A DNA stretch of 64,000 bases, taken from Apostichopus californicus (taxonomy: Eukaryota; Echinodermata; Holothuroidea; Aspidochirotida; Stichopodidae). Shown here piece by piece: positions 25,701-40,700 of this stretch. The notes beneath the pieces were generated by a model, which worked only from the letters and a program-made list of their open reading frames with translations, did not search any database and was not told the DNA's origin. Positions within the stretch are counted from its first letter, which is position 1. Each line of letters opens with the position of its first letter. Location: assembly GCA_020650975.1 (NCBI GenBank), contig JAIPMN010000670.1, positions 16,325-80,324 of the forward strand, read 5' to 3'. A program made the translations under genes and the position numbers.

Positions 25701-28700
25701 TGATAAATAAGTTAGATCAAGCTTTAAATTTAGTGTCTTCCAAATTTGAGCATGCTAAAAATCGCTATATGTTTCTGAAAGTATGCCTACATACTGGACG
25801 TGAAAACCTCAAACTGTATCTCAGATACTTGGAATTATCAAATTTTACAATTAAATGTCTCAGTGAGTTTAAACAACACTCTGAAAGTGGCAGTGAATAT
25901 AAGTCTAAACAGTTTGATCATAGGTGACCGTTATTTCACATTTTAGCATATTTGGGGGCTGGGTGGAGAGGAGTGGGGGGGGGGGTTGGGGGAGGGAAGG
26001 AGGAGAGCTGACATGCTGTCTACTGTTAAGCATCTTCTGTAACACATGTAACCTAGCAATAAAACATGTGCTGCTACACATTGGCTTCTCTTGTAGCAAT
26101 ATTAAAATTTGACTGGTATATTACAACAGCTGGACTCATTGTCTGGCTTCCCCAGTATCACACAACATACTGTTGAAGTCTCTCTTCACTACTTCCAAGG
26201 TCTAACCTAATACCCACTCAAATCATTCTATAGTTTCCAGAGATATTTTTGATGAGAGAGTAAAATAAGAAAACCTACTTAAAATGAATTGTTGGTAGCT
26301 CGACAAAACTCGCAAACATACTGTACAGGTTTGGATGTTTACTTCAAATGCAAATTTTCTGTATACCCTTGAAGCCTCTTGCTAGATTAAAAACTGTCAG
26401 TAGATACAATCTTGCCAAGAATCTTATAATTTACAGTTTTATGATACCCTTGCTGAAAGTCTATGTCTGCTCATCAGATGTTTATAGTTGAGACAGCTTT
26501 CTTCAGATGGAGAAAGTGTTTTTGCTATATCATTTTATCAATTTATTAATTTTTTTTAGCGCAATAGACTCCTAGAAACACATTGCAAGACAAATCCTGT
26601 TACCCACCAAAAACTTTGGTGACCCACTTTTGGGTAATGCCCCATAGTTTGTGGACCATTGCTTAAGATGTTATTAATCATGCAGAAAAAACTATTTTAT
26701 TGAAATTTGAGAAAGCCTGAATTCTCCTTTAACTTCAATTACAAAAAGAAGCCACATTCCCCAAAACTAACTGGTTTGGATATATTTTACAGGCAACAAT
26801 ACTTACCTATCTCCAATCTACATATAAGCACTTTCTCATCTAGCCATCTTCTATGCAATTGATAACATTTCGGCACTACATGCCACTTTGCGGCCACCAC
26901 CCACCCATTGCCGATAAGATCTACCATTCAGATACTAGACTGTGCTATTTCAAGAATATTCTACTGCATTTGCTTTGCTCTGCTTACAATTTGGTAGACT
27001 AAAAAAAAAGGATGAAAAAAAAAACACTATCACGTACAATCCTCTGAGACAGCCAAAAATTCAATCAGGATAGGGAGGAGATTATGTTCAAAGCGTCTAG
27101 CACTGGAAGAGGAAGGAGATCATGACGTTCAAGATGCATCTTACAAAATAGTTACGTGCTGTAATTCCTGCAGTAGGCGTACCAAGATGAGACGAAGAAC
27201 AAATGCTACATATCACCCTTAGTTTATGACGTCTATTACATATACAATAATACTGGAATGTTTATTAGGCTGGCTACACAGTATTTATATCCTGAATCAG
27301 ACAGCCAGTCTAAACGATCTAACATCATCGGGATGATCGAGAGATGAAGAGAGTGATCGGAGGAAGTTAATGCTGACACCTTTATTGATTTAAAACCATA
27401 AATTAAAACTGTATCAATAACAATGAAGCTGCACATGTTCTTTAGCTGAATGATTTCAATGTGTGAAAGACACTTTAGCACAGTCTGTGAGTGTCTGCCA
27501 TTTGGCAGCCATGGTTTATGTCAAACGGGTAACCCCAATATGACTCCAAACTTATCGGTTTGGATATTAAAACAATGACTTGCGGTCGTTATCTTCAAGC
27601 AATATTTGTAGCATATTTAGGTGGCAGTACGCTATACTACAATTCAGAGTCCTTCTAAATTGGGAAACTTCATGAAAGATTTTAAATATACAGGATTCTA
27701 ACAGATGAGAACATTTCACCTGTACTGTAATAATCATGTTGTGAGCTTCCGCATGGTAAATTAGGAGGGAAGAGGGTATTGGACTGAGGCAAAAGTGTAA
27801 CCGATTATTGTAAGCTGGTTAGATTGGTTTTGTGAGTGTGTGTGTAGAAGACAGGTACAGTAAGAGAGGAACCGGGATAAGCACCTGTCCCAGACAAATC
27901 ACTCTCCCATTCCAACAACACCAAGTAGATCTACCCTGACATGAGAGAACTCTGTGACACATTTCTAAAATGGCAAATGTTGAGGTACAGACATGTGCTT
28001 TCATCAATTTGCACTATTTTAAGCTTGTAAACTTCAAACAGTGCTCATTATAGTGCCAATGTATAGTAGCTTGTATGCATGATAATATTCAAGCACAAGA
28101 TTGCATTTTTGAAATTTTAAGACGTCTCGAGCTATTCCAATCAGTATGATCTTCATAGATGATTGCGATCTCACTCGTGGGGGGAAAGGATAAATTAAAT
28201 TTAACTGAAGCAGTATTGAAATCTGCAACTCACAGTAAAAATGCTTCTGTATTGTACAGTACCCGTCAATTTGAGCGTACAAGAAATTGAAAAACAAAAA
28301 CAAAATCCAAAAATATACACAATCAGTGCTCATACTCCATGAAGAAAGTTAAAAACAAGATCATGCTGATACCAGTAACAAATTTGAGAGATTGCGAAAC
28401 CAAATCAATTCTTGCCGCTGAATAATTTGTCTGCGAACTCATGCATTTGACTTTAGAATGATAATTTCAGAAATATAGGGGAAGCAACCAGTGACTGAGT
28501 CAGTACAGGCAAACTGTTATAATATGTTACCTAAGATCTTTGCAGGTTAAGGCACACCAGGAAGTCATTTAATATTCAAATATTGCAAGCTTTTTAAGGC
28601 TCTGAATTTTGTCTCTGAAATACTTATGGTTACTCCAAAACCCCAAAACAGCCCCAAAATCCCTGCCTATACAAGAAAAGGATACTTATCAGGCTGGAAG

Positions 28701-31700
28701 TGACTTCTAAGATAAATGGAATCTGATGGAACAAATAAACTACCAAAGCCTCAGCTACCGTAAGGGCCAAATCCAAAGGAAATGTTCCCATCGAGAAAAC
28801 GTGTGCAGGCACTTAGAATTGTAGACTGAGAAGGAAGGGCAATGATCGGAGGGGCGGGTAATAGAGGGCGCAGTGTTAAAAGGTCACCAGCACATTCTAG
28901 GCACAGTAGAACGGGGTGCTAAGGTTGTGAGGAGACAGGTAAGCGAGGACCTTGCCCAGGAGTGAGGTAAATTCTGTGTCAAAAAACTGGCTATGCATTT
29001 TTGCACTTGTATCACAATTGTATAACAATCCATGGCATCTTGCAATGTGATGCCTGATAAACTATTCCCTACTGTACACACTTCTAATAGTGACCTAATG
29101 TTTGCAGTACGTTTGGAACACAGGTAAGGAGCAGTGAAGCTAAGCGAAGGAATATGCAGTACTGCTGTGTATGTGTGTTGGTTTCTTTGGGGACGGAGAA
29201 GAGGGTAAGGGGGGGGGGGTAGGGCTCGGGGGGAGTACTGACATATGTGTGATTTCTCTTCAGGATGGCAGAAGAAAGGCAGGTCTCTAAAAAGTGTGGA
29301 TTTAATTAAATGTTACAACAACTGAACCAATACCTCAAAGTGGCACAATTAAGTATCACAAAATGGTCTAAAAATATATATAACATGCTGCAATTAGGAT
29401 TTAAATTATTTTTGGAGGAACAGGCCTCCCACGCCTCCTAGATTTATGACGTCTTCCTAAGTAAAGGGTTCCTGGGAAGGAAAACAAAATCTGTCAAAAT
29501 CATCTTCAGAGGACTTCCCAAGGAGAAAGATTCCCTTCTCACTTTCTGCTGGTAAAAAGTAGCAAAGCAAGAAATGATAGCTAGGATCAAAAGCAAAAAC
29601 CTGAACGCTGAATACTGAAGCTAACACTTTGATTTCATACAGCAAGTATCTAGTATGAGACATCTGATCTTTGGTTTCATTAAAACTCCATCCTGAAGGT
29701 GAGATGCTCTGATGACAAACATATCCACTTATAAAAGTAATTCTACTTCAGAAAAGATCCAGAGTGGAATAAGAGTTATGCTGTTATATTGAATAAACAT
29801 GTACCACCTTGTATTGTATACAAAATACAACGTCCAAAATTTGAAGGTGTCACAATGGTATATCCAAAGTTACACAAAGTTTATCAAAAGTTGGACAATT
29901 TTAATCCAATGAAGTTGGAAAACATCATATGCAAAGATGGACATTGATATCTCATGCTGGAAAATGTTACATCCAAACAAAGCTGGGTGACATCACAAAA
30001 ATCATGTCCAAAAATGTTACTGGTTTAGTTCACACAGGTCTTTCAAATTCTCTCCTTTACCAAGGTTACTTCTTTGTTCTAGACAAGTACAGTAGATGGA
30101 TATTGCAGTTGTTTTGAGAGGACAGGTAAGTTATTACTACAGCCATTTTTAATTGATAATCATTAAAACAAGACAAGGGACAAAGTATAAAAGAACTTCA
30201 TAATGTAAGGCATCAGTTACAGGGTCCATATAAAAAAAACTATTTTTTAATTTTAATAATTTCAGGTTTATTCAACAGTACTCTAGACAGTAAAGAACAC
30301 AAAATTATAAATAAATGCTAAAATAGCTAGTGTCCACACTTGTCATCAACACACATAAAACTCAACAACACATTCTATAACCAGTATCATGATCAAAGTG
30401 TTGGGTGCATTTCACAAAAAGGCACAGATTAGTTCATAATTTACATTGTACCTGTATATCTTCTGAAAAGAAATTTGAATTTAAAGGTAGCTTTTAAAGT
30501 TTGGTCAAACAATTTTAGTAAAACCTGTTGTATATATTCACAATATATAAGAGACAATTAATCAAACAATGACATGCTAAAATGTTTTTATCATTCACCA
30601 AATGTATAATGAGTTAACGATATTCCACCTGGTTATTAAGATTTTGTCAACAAGAGTAGCTTTGAATGATGTATGGGAATTTGATTAACTTTTGCAAATA
30701 GTTAGCAATACTTTTTAATTGCATCCTACAATACCAACATTAAAAGGCTCTTCCATACCAGTTTAAAATCATCAACAAGAAGTTTGAAGTTTATTGAATT
30801 ATAAAATGATTAGGCTACAGATGTCAAATTAAAATAGACATCAAAATTAGTTTGATAAATAAATAACCTCACAGCGGCGGAAACACTACCAGATATTAAA
30901 TGCATGGAATGTACAGGTACCATCTGAGAGCAAATGCATATATCTCTTGTTAAAGGAGCAGTGTGCTGATTGATAAATGTAATCAACAACTGTAGTCAGT
31001 AGTCATCTACTGTTGTAGACTGTTTACTCCATATATGTTGTTGACAAACCAAGGAAGTATATTGCTAAAAAGAATGCAAAATGGTACCAACTTTGGTCAG
31101 TTAGGTAGATGGCATCTGAGTGAATATATGTTAATTGAAGACACACATAAGCAGGGTTTTCGTAACTAGCCGGGACCCGGGTCAAATGACCCGCCTACTT
31201 CACATACATGACCCGGCTACTTTGCGACGCTCAGTAAAAAAAAAAAAAAAAAGATGAAAAAAAAAAATGACGAAAAAAATCGAGAATATCATTGACCAAA
31301 CAGCTGTAAATTGCACCATTTTGCATCTAGAGACTTTTTAAATTGCAATTTTCCGGCAAAGGGGAGGGGGGCACCCCCTCTCCTTAGACCCCTCCCCCAT
31401 GTCCGCGTACAGACAGTCCCGCCTACTTTTCAACTTGACCCACCTACTACATTTCTTAACAAAAACCCTGATAAGACACATGTAGAGTAAAGTTATTACT
31501 GATAACAATCCAAGTGGATAACAGAAGTACAATGCTAATGACTGTAAAACGTTACCAACATTTGCAGGCTAGATAGATCTATATCAGTGGCATGCATACA
31601 AACATTTCTGCATTATAAGAGATATGAATGCTCCTTTAATGACAAACTCTGCATGAGGGCAGTTATATGACATCACACTTCTTCCACTGATACCAATATG

Positions 31701-34700
31701 CACGTCATCTAACTGAACAGGAGTTCATAAACATCTTGCATATATATATTCATCTCACCCGGATGTACACATGCTGTGAAGAAATTTTCAACGCTCGACA
31801 AGAACAAATTATCGAACAACAGATTCTGCTCGCTGAGGGGTGAATAGAGTCCTGACTAATTTACTCTATGACAAAATTTCAGAAATTCCTGTTAGGATGG
31901 TCAGCATATTTGTTTGGTATAACAGTTGTAATGGAAGCATGACACTGGATGAGTTAATACCATGCTGAGGGGGTATGACCTTTAGTCAGAAGGTGTAGCT
32001 TTTGTTTACTGGGCTGTGAAAATTGGATGGAAGAACGTATTATCTCTTGACAGGACTGTGATGACCATATCCCAAACTTAAAGGGGAATATTTATAGCTT
32101 GGTGCATAATATTGTATAGTAAACTCAGATTACACAAATATGGACAGTTTAACTACACAAAGGCAAACAATACATTGCAATTTTTGTATACAGTAACTGT
32201 GACATTTTTTGAATTGAAACATTTTCTTAGTATTATGGTTCCCATTTTCACGTTTGAAAACAAAAAGGTGCAGACTGGAGGAGGGATATAAATGAGAGAT
32301 ATCTTCCTTTGGTTAATGTATTGTTTGATTATTTTTAATTCGATATTTAACTACTTTTTTCAGTTCTTGAAGCAGAAATATCCTGACCTCCATTTCTGAT
32401 CTTGTAAGAAAAAAAAATCTTTTCTCTTTTTGGGTGGGGGGAGGGGATGTGGAAGCTTGGTACTGGGTGATAACACCCAGTTACCTCTTTATATATCAGC
32501 ATTTGCTTACAGGACAAGCTCATTGAAACAATAGTCATAAACTCTTTGAGTTCTTGATGTCTCCCTAATGACCCTCTCTGCTCCTCTCCTAATAATAGAA
32601 CAAGAGCATTGTCAATGATCCCAACATTGTCTGTTCCAGATCCACCATAATGTAATATCTCTTAGCCTATCATTACAAAATTGCACATCTAATTGAACAC
32701 AGTCTTCACAATCAGTGCAAACTGAGAAGTGAACATGGCAGGAATGTCTTCTCCCTTGGATACCAACATGAGCAACATGACATTGACATACAACCTACAT
32801 TACTCAATTATTCAACATCCCAATGTTACAGTCAGTGTTGTCTGGATGACCTTTAGTCCACATACTGTAGTCCAGGCAATTTAGAAATAAATAAAGAAGG
32901 ATTCCAATTTGCCAAAAAATTACTTTCAAAGGGAAGCATCTATCTTTAATTTAAGGTCATGACCAGTACTGGTCCCAGCTATATGTTAGAATGTCAAATA
33001 ATGTTCACTCATGCCCAGTGGGGTAGGAGCCGGGGGCACTTGGGGCACGTGCCCCCCACTTTTTTCCAAAATAGCGAATGTGCCCTTCTGGCAAATAAAA
33101 TGTGCCCCTTTGATGAAGAACTGTCTTTTGGATATCTTAAGCCTTTGTTAATTTTAATACTTTATTTTAATTATTCACATGCACCATAATAGTCTTGATA
33201 GCATTCTAACACATCATATATATTAAAGTAATATGGCCGGTGTTTATCGGTTTATAGCATAACGAGTGGTGGTTGTGGAATGAGAAAGTGCCCCTCTGAT
33301 GTTGTGCCCCCCCCCACCACTTTTTGGAAGCTTCCTATCCCCCTGCTCATGCCCCAACTTTGATGAGCAAGTTGCTCTACCTCTGTTCCATTTTCACGTC
33401 ACTGAGACACTGAATTCTAAAGTTACTTAAAACAGGAAAATAATTTGGTGAATCAGTACCACCAGGATTGTATGTTCGAAAACTCTTAAACAACTTATAG
33501 CATGCTTAAATTTGATCCCAATACTGCTAAACCTTTAAAGCAGACATGTAATTACCTTCATTTCCCATCGGAGTATCTTGTGAAGTCAAATTCAGCTCTC
33601 TCTCTCACCTTGCTAAAACTATTTCAGCATCATATTACAGCCTTTCATCACACTCTGAGTGGGCGAGAGCAGTGTGAAGACTGCATCCTAGCTATCTTTA
33701 CCTCACCGCTTTTAATTTTTGTTATCTGTTTACTTCATTATTATTTATTTATGTTGGGAGAAAGCCCATAGTCAGGCCAATGGATGGGTTGGACCGGCTA
33801 GCTGGCTGGCTAAAGCCTTGTTTTGACTGACAGGACATTTTTTTGTCCCCTTTGGTAGATGAGGCAGTGCAAGCAGTAGTGAGCACTGTCAAGAGGGAAC
33901 AAGTACTGCAAGCTCTACAGGATGCCATTCTCTTCATGACACTTGTACACTATTGGATGCTTCCTCACAGGTCAATGGCCTGCGAAAAATTACTCTCTCC
34001 AAAGACTTCAAAGCAAAATGACAGGTTGTAAATTGATCGCAATGGATGAAGTGTGCCGGTAGTCACGTAGTCCACCATTACCGCAGTTAGTAATAGATCG
34101 AGTAGGTAGAATGTGTCAGCATAAATCGGTAGTTAAACTTAAATAATATATATTCACAATAGTACTTGTTGCTGCTGGCAGAGTTGAAAGCAATCGACAA
34201 TCAAGATTAGATCATATTATGTGTGTATATTAGTAAGCTATACATAGACAATACTTTAGAAATCTCTCCAAACACAGACTCACTGATGGTTGCTATATAT
34301 GTTCACAAAAGCAATCGTTGACTGCTGGCAAAGTTGCAAGATAATTGCAATCATAATGAGATTGTGAGGATAAATAATTGTGAGGGTATATGATGGAGCT
34401 ACAGACAACAATTCAGAAAACTCTCCAAACTCTCCAACTGCAGCACCCTGTAGTCAGGCTGTGTAGGATATGATCTTTTGGGAAGCTACAGTATAGACCA
34501 CACGTTAGAACACACTCCAAACACAACTCACTGAACGGTATTGATGGTTGTTTGTTCTTCAGTGGCATAATCGGTGCTGCATAACAGTATGTAATCATGT
34601 CAAAAGTAGGAAGCTGAGGGGGCTGCAGTATCCTGTAATAAGGCTGTGTACAGTGAGACAATCGTTTGTGCTCCACAGTTCATTACAATTGGTACAGCTG

Positions 34701-37700
34701 GTCTGCAGAGATAATCCCTATTAATAGGCATTGCTGGTCTGCTAACATAATCTTGTTTGCTTGATACTGATTCAGCCTTGCTGCGGGAAGGGGGGGGAGG
34801 GGGTTTTGCAGCTGCTGCAGCTATTTGTTTTGAAAAAAACACACCTAAATGATAGATACTGTTTCTGGTATTACAAGTACAGTATAGTTACTTGCCCTAA
34901 ATCAACAGGCTGACATTACAACGGCTGTGCTTTACAAGATATGCCATGAAACAGTCAGACAAATTTATGGAACATGAGCAACCAATCTTGAAAGAAAGGC
35001 AGCAACCGATCTTGTAAGAGAGAAACAGGTTATGATTAAAATGTTAGCTCATTCAATTGATAACACTCAAACAGCACTTGACTTAGTATGTGATCTTTTG
35101 TGTTCCAGATTCCACACTCCAGGCAATGCTCCTCTGCATATATGCAATCTCTATTACCGTAGCTTGATATTGATACCATTGAATTTTGTAACTGCTATAG
35201 CATTTCTTTTTGACACTGTGCCGTAACAAAGTTAAAAAACAAAGGGATGAAACATAATATAATATTCATCAATGTATTTACTGTACAGCAACAAAAAGAA
35301 CATGATAGCAACAAAGCTTTGTTAGATTCAACCTTGCATCAACCACTCTTGGAGCTGTAATTACATCTTTATCACCATCTTGGAACCTCTTGTGTATTAC
35401 AAAACTTGCACAGACAAAAGTTGCACAGGCAATTATCTGGAGTGAAACATCTGTGTAACCTCGTAATGAGGAGATGTTATATACTGTAGCTTGGAGCAGA
35501 GAGTTCTAGCTTGCAGCAAAACAGATGGCTAAAAAAATATGTTAAAATGAATCCTTGAGCTCTTAGAAGAGAAACACACAGGCTACACAGCACCAGACAG
35601 TCATGGCAGATCTGATTTACGTTCTATTCATAGATATCTGTCTGGGTTTTACAACAGTGTCGCTTAAAATATATAATTGGTAAAATTATGATTTTTTGGC
35701 AACACCCTACCCTCCCTTAAGGCATGCCACAGCACAAAAGCAGTAGGATGCGACTGTCCCTGTTGCAATACATCCACATTATTAGTAACACTGTCATAAC
35801 CCCAGAGTGCACATACAGTATTAAAAAACTTCACCTGTGAGCTTTTGAGTTTAAATTCTTGTCAACTTCAAGTTTGTATGGGAAAACAACTGCAGTTCAA
35901 TACAAAACATATTGCCTAGAGATGAAGGATAACATGACTGACTGACAACCTGAGGTGATGATTAACAATACTGATGTCATAGTAACTGTCTAGTAAGCAA
36001 TAGCCCCTGTGGCTACTATTGAGGTTTTAGCAGTGCAACAAAAAATGGTACTTTTTAAGAAAAGTCACCCAAGTTAGACCCTGGACACAAGAACCCCCAA
36101 ACTTGATCCATTCTCAAGCCCATGTTCTTTACATGAAGACTGTCATAGTGTGAGCATGATGTTATGTCATGACGTTACGTCCAAAGAAACTTTATTTCGA
36201 AGGGAATCCCTTTCATGAGAAATCCGTCACTAACTCATCTCTGGTACAACAGTAGAAAGAGTGGCCAAGTACATTCATTTCTATTGATGTCAGAACTCTT
36301 TCACAATTTTCTAGTATTAGAAGGAGCTTTCCAATTGTTTTGAGGTAACCACTGAGCTGGTTACAATATAAATTACTTTCCATTACATTGAGTAACTAAT
36401 CTTGTTGTATCGTGTGTCTAGACCTCAAAGGGTTAAAGGAGATCAAAAATGGAACACAAAAAAGCAGCTCTTGATAGTAGGAAAAGTTAAAAGTAAATAA
36501 TGTCTTTATTATTTCATGCCACCATGTAAATATACTTAAGGAAAATTCTGACAAATTCACAAAATTGTGAATACCATGCAAACATATATATATTTCAATA
36601 TTTCAATAAAAAAAAATGCTAAAAATTGCGATTGTACGATTCTCCAACTTTGTGACCAATTTAGCATATCAAGCTCTTTTTGTCTCACAATATAATACAT
36701 CCCTCTAATTTAGAAGCATATTGTACAGTTCAAGCTGAGATTGTTCTATGAGATATCATTGAGATGGACAATGCACTTTGAGAGTTGTGTAGACTGTTAC
36801 AAACATTTTGGAATGAATCCTCTTGTTTGCTTACAATTTTATTATGAAAATGGTTTGGATTTACATGTTTCCACAGGCAACACCCAGACTTTTATAGATT
36901 TCGGTCAAAGAGGAACCTTTTTTTTGTGTGTTATTTTGTGGAAGTCTCTTTTTAACCTAATCTTAATTTTTCATTAAGTAGTGAACTCAACCTGAATTCT
37001 ACATTGGGTAAACAATGCTTCAGATGACATACACACATACAGTAACGAATTGTTGCTGGGTACAAAAAGGATGACTTTCAACGAAACGATAATTTAAGAT
37101 ATCTCTGGGTGAGAAGGAAGCCAAATCTTGAATTGGATAGCTTGTGTTTTGTTCATGAAAATGGTAGATTGAGCAGGAATCATAATGCATCCAAAGCTAA
37201 AGACCTGACCAAAGGGTGTGCATTGGCAGAGGAGACAGGTAAGTGAGGAATGAAGTAAATGGGTGATCTTCAACTTTAACAGTCCCTGTAAAGGGCTCTT
37301 AAACTTATTCAACAGTCCTTGTAAAGGCCGAGCTGTAATGAAGCTGCAATAAATTATGTTGCACATTGGATTTTAAAATTAAGTTCTGTAAATCGATGTT
37401 GAAAAAAAATTTATTAATTATACAGAAATGAAATTTTTTTTTTGAACAAGAAATATAATAATTCACATAGATTTGGAATTTAATTTACTCACCTGAAGTT
37501 CTTTGTTTGATAGTTTAGCATTGGGTGGGATCTCTGCTCCGTGTACCACCAGAATTTTCATATCGTTGCGATGCAGGAAGGCTAGATTAGAGCTGAGAGC
37601 CTCTAACTACAAACAGAGAAACAAGTAAGAGGAAGTTAAACAAATCAACAAAAAGAAATTTGCATAAACCTGATGCAAGCTTGTGCGATATATTGCGAAA

Positions 37701-40700
37701 AGAATAATATATGTCAGATAGGAATACGAGTATATAGTATGTACCACACTGAAGAAGATCAAACCCTAATAGATGTTGGCTAATATCAAAATTTTAGAAA
37801 CACAATTTTTTTTTTTTATACTTTCACAAACTAAAGACTGAAATAGCCATTACATTGCTTTGTGTGAACTTTAAAAATTATATTGTCTATAGATATTAAC
37901 ACCATACAGTAGAAGTGAAATTGGATAGAAATTAAGCCAATTCCTAATCTTAGGACATCTAACTTATTGAATTTATAAAGAGAACCACCAGTGTGATCAT
38001 TTCTTCCAAACATGTCTTTAAGCATGTCTATCAACAAATAGTTTGCATTCAAAGCCAAGTATGTTCTCAAAACTTCCCTGTACTGTACAAGTCTCACACA
38101 GTACTTCAATGGAATGAATTTGTAAGAGATGAGGGTGGTGGTCTGAGGGTTAGGCCTGACTTTTTTTCTGAATTGCTTCCCATTCTTTTCATTTCTCTTC
38201 CTGTAACCTTACAGGTGGGATACGGTACTACAAGTAACAAACACAAAAAGGTTTCATTGTACTGGGGTTATATCTACGTTAGTCCCTCGTCCTTTACTTC
38301 ACTGATAGGTATGACAAATAAATGGTAGAAACGAAAGAAAAAAATTGCATTTGTTGTCAAACCTCTGGAGTTTTATGATTTAATATCTTCATTTCTGATA
38401 TGAGTTTGTTGTCCGAATAGTATAGTATAGTATAGTACTGTACAGTACAGTACCTTAACATCTATCCTTTAATATATATGAGTATGGCACTACCACAGTG
38501 CAACAACATGCACAATCTTTCATACTTGCTGTTCTACGTTCTGAATATTTTTTCAGTCAAAACTTTATTTGGTACCGAACCAAGAGGACAAAAAAAAAGT
38601 CAGATTTGATCTCCTAAGATATTTGTTTGGATCTGCCCTAAAATGTCAAGTATTTACGATCCATTAATTCCCAAATTAACTCATTCCAGGGTCTTTTTCT
38701 CAAATAGGTACTGTATTTGATCCTCTGAGAAACTATTAGAATAAAGACAGTGATGTTCCCAATAGGACCCCTAATTTATGGAATAACTGTTTCCTCCCTA
38801 GAGGTGAATTTTCTCATCTGATATAAGGCTACCTCAAGTGGCAGTGTACAGTTCAAGAATGGTACTTGGCAAAGAATCAAGTTAATATAGTTGAGAGAGA
38901 GGCTAATGAAAACATATGGAGTCCAATGACATGTGCCTGACTTCAGTTAGGTAGTCCCAAGGAGATTTCACTAGGTTCATGTTTAGATATCTGGGCAGGG
39001 CCATATCATGAAATTTAACATTGCAGTAACATTCTGATCTGTGCTCACATTAAAAAGTTAACACAGAGTTCAACAACGGGCGCTCACCGTCTATAAATGT
39101 AAACAGGGCCTTACATTCCATAAATTGCTAATTTGCTAACTCCTTATATATTATCCCAGGTTGCTCTCTGCCTATAATAGGACTAACTTTGCAGAAACAA
39201 TGAAAAAATAACTTCCATCTTGAAATCACAGACTGAGTATGGATAGTACTAAAATACTTGCAACATATGACTAAAGGGAACCATTTTATATGCATGTATG
39301 TACTGTAGCCCTGAATGACTTCAGGTATATACTGTGTACACTAAATTATAACTGGCCATGGATTCAATGAAGAGAGATGCAACGTAACAAGTAACGTCTG
39401 TGTGACAGATAGCGTTTTATGCTTACTGCTCCAACTTGGCGCTTTTGGCATGCAGAAGCAATGGGCATCTAATTACAAACATTTCTCAGATGTCATTTAC
39501 ACCACAGCAGCAATCATCAACGCCAAGTTACGATGAAACCATTACACCTAGGAATATTATCCGAGTGTAGTTTAATCTATAGTTCAAAATAGGTAGATCT
39601 GCGTGCTCAACATCACTATTCTTGTTCTTTCTTAATTTCCCTAGGTACTCCAGTAGGTCATGTCACGTTTAATCATGAACATGAATGTAAAAGTTAATAA
39701 CTAAGAGAATAAAATCTGAATTTTTCTCTGAAAGCTGATAAAAGACAAGTAAGAGAGGAGACAAGAACATTGTACAGGCTCTTTACTTCTTCCCATCTAC
39801 CTCACATAAACTGCAAAAACATCAGACTGTTGAAATCTCGGGATGTGAATGTTAAATTGAGTAAATTAAAAAAGAAATCTCCGTTGTGAGAGAGGAACTC
39901 ACCATGTCTGGTTTTTGGAAAATGTTTTGGTCCACTAGGACCACAGCGAATGGTTTTGATGGAATGCTACTCAGTCGCTGGAACTGCTTCAGCCAATAGC
40001 GAGCCTCTTTTGGGTCGGTTCCGACCTGGATAGAAAGCAAAAGAAAATGGTCATGGGCGTTAAAATGAATAATCATGCACACCTATTCGGATCAAAGGAC
40101 ACTAAAGAACAAAATACATGAAAATAGTTCTGGACAACTGAACATGGAAATGTAATGGAGATCATGGTAACAGATTGAGCTTGTAGCAGATCTACACAAC
40201 ACTAAATTGTGAGTAAAAAGTCACAAATGTCACCATGTTGTAGTAATTTCAGAAAAGAAGCTTCAAAGTGTTGTAATTTCACAACCACATGACCTCCGCT
40301 CAATAAAATTGCTCTTGCACCACACCTCATCTCCTCATTAGAGGAGGTACACCAAATCGGGTTGTCAAACCCACTTGTCATCTTTGGTCTATACATGTGA
40401 TAGAGATATACAGTAACTGTAATGAACAGCTTCCCTAAATCACTAAGAATTTAAGTAATTATCCCATTTCGAGAGATCTACATCACATGCTAAACGTTCC
40501 TGTACACACAAGAGACTGGAGACTTGAGCAAGTCTAAATATGCCATTATGCCACATGTGCTTCAATTTATTCAAAATTTTCTGTATATATAAATATATAT
40601 ATATATGTACAGCTTCTCTCTGTCATGGACATGGATATGAAAATACTTGACATCGTAAAGTATAGAAGCTCTTTTAATATATGACTAACAATGCTAACAA

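Larger units (their letters stand above)
22367..37492 (-). other. NAGS intron 3 (15 kb)
   Basis: This intron holds the MITEs at 22745, 31152 and 33016, the repeats at 24050, 24900, 28820 and 37222, and poly-G tracts near 25970, 29210 and 34790. One frame, 25589-25927 on the + strand, is unusually long but unsupported by splice or homology evidence. No other gene is seen. Confidence 0.75.

Noticed and set aside
34600-34842. - strand frame with Ala and Pro runs
   Set aside because: The runs come from a G-tract and GCTGCAGCTGCT-type simple sequence; no splice partner or homology.
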